Shown one piece after another: positions 33,744 to 34,037 of a stretch of DNA of 34,037 nt. The translations under genes were made by a program, and so were the position numbers. Numbering within the stretch: the first letter of the stretch is position 1; every line of letters begins with the position of its first letter. The notes under the pieces were generated by a model. That model ran no database searches, was not told the origin of the DNA, and saw only the letters and a program-made list of their open reading frames with translations. The stretch is from an uncultured Prevotella sp. (GTDB lineage: Bacteria > Bacteroidota > Bacteroidia > Bacteroidales > Bacteroidaceae): contig OMUH01000022.1 of NCBI GenBank assembly GCA_900314195.1, positions 1 to 34,037 on the forward strand. Reading direction: 5' to 3'.

Positions 33744-34037
33744 ATTCAGTTGACATTGATTTTATTTCATCAATCGTAAGGCCGGTGGCCTTAGCTATGT
33801 CTTCTGCCGATACACCGACAGCAAGTAAATTCCTTGCAATTTCAAGTCTACCTTCGGCCTTACCTTTTTCTATGCCTTTTTCTATGCCTTTTTCGATTCC
33901 TTTTTCGATTCCTTTTGCCATGCCTTTTTCTATGCCTTTTTCGATTCCTTTTGCCATGCCTTGCTCAAATCCTTGCTTCATACCTCTCTTCAATGCTGAA
34001 TCAATAAAAGAGCGTTCAGTGCTGACAACATCCCAGA
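33742..34037 (-). CDS. C-terminal part of an Rpn/PD-(D/E)XK-type protein (cut by window edge)
   Basis: The frame is open to the window edge (…WDVVSTERSFIDSALKRG), so the 5' part and any nuclease domain lie outside. About 98 residues are visible. Eleven tetrapeptides of the form G-x-x-(K/Q/E), mostly GIEK or GMAK, form a charged helix, followed by 'GRLEIARNLLAVGVSAEDIAKATGLTIDEIKSM', here quoted in part: the 'ARNLLAVGVSAEDIAKATGL' end is typical of Bacteroidetes Rpn or PD-(D/E)XK nuclease/transposase-like proteins. Those families promote recombination or belong to mobile DNA. The call rests on the tail only. Confidence 0.65.
   Translation of the reverse strand, partial: WDVVSTERSFIDSALKRGMKQGFEQGMAKGIEKGIEKGMAKGIEKGIEKGIEKGIEKGKAEGRLEIARNLLAVGVSAEDIAKATGLTIDEIKSMSTE
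33853..33984 (-). repeat. 12-bp coding tandem repeats
   Basis: Eleven 12-bp units encode four-residue repeats (GMAK, GIEK and variants). Several neighbouring units are identical or differ by a few bases, such as TTTTTCGATTCC and TTTTTCTATGCC on the plus strand. Changes in copy number keep the reading frame. Confidence 0.85.

Overview
The window looks like a chromosomal segment of a Bacteroidales bacterium, most likely Prevotellaceae. The evidence is a BspA-type leucine-rich surface protein, DUF4369 and DUF6057 proteins, a TonB receptor/PnuT/thiamine pyrophosphokinase operon behind a TPP riboswitch, Bacteroidetes-type promoter boxes (TAnnTTTG at -7, TTTG or TTG near -33), mostly weak Shine-Dalgarno sites, and the gene order tig-clpP-clpX-recQ-guaB-surA-ostA-mutL. 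Coding DNA is moderately GC-rich and spacers are very AT-rich.

Layout. Positions 1-194 hold a 73-bp tandem repeat. 408-3476 encodes a secreted BspA-like protein. 3946-8808 is an accessory plus-strand block: a DUF4369 lipoprotein, a decayed relic, an intact DUF6057 membrane protein, and a PD40 beta-propeller lipoprotein with a CXXCH haem-c motif. The relic joins the front of a DUF6057 gene to the back of a PD40 gene, so the pair was once tandemly duplicated and one copy lost about 3 kb. A perfect 26-bp stem at 8813-8868 separates this block from the convergent mlaE-mlaF genes. lptB diverges from mlaE, followed by tig, clpP and clpX, where the clpP promoter lies inside the loop of a terminator-like inverted repeat. 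recQ follows, then a probable operon guaB-PPIase-surA-ostA-small membrane protein, with mutL behind it. A minus-strand tRNA-Val lies between mutL and a Y-family polymerase gene with its small YolD-like partner. 28.8-29.3 kb has no conventional gene but carries a complete-looking minus-strand small transcription unit. 29.3-33.5 kb is the minus-strand thiamine uptake operon. The right edge holds the 3' end of an Rpn/PD-(D/E)XK-type gene with tetrapeptide repeats.

How the genes work together. MlaE/MlaF, LptB, two parvulin chaperones and an OstA-like protein all serve outer-membrane lipid and protein biogenesis. Trigger factor, ClpP and ClpX serve protein folding and turnover. RecQ, MutL and the Y-family polymerase serve DNA repair and damage tolerance. 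The TonB receptor, PnuT and ThiN import thiamine and convert it to TPP, which switches the operon off through the riboswitch. The least understood parts are the DUF6057/PD40-haem pair and the small transcription unit near 29 kb. All calls come from reading the sequence; no database search was run.
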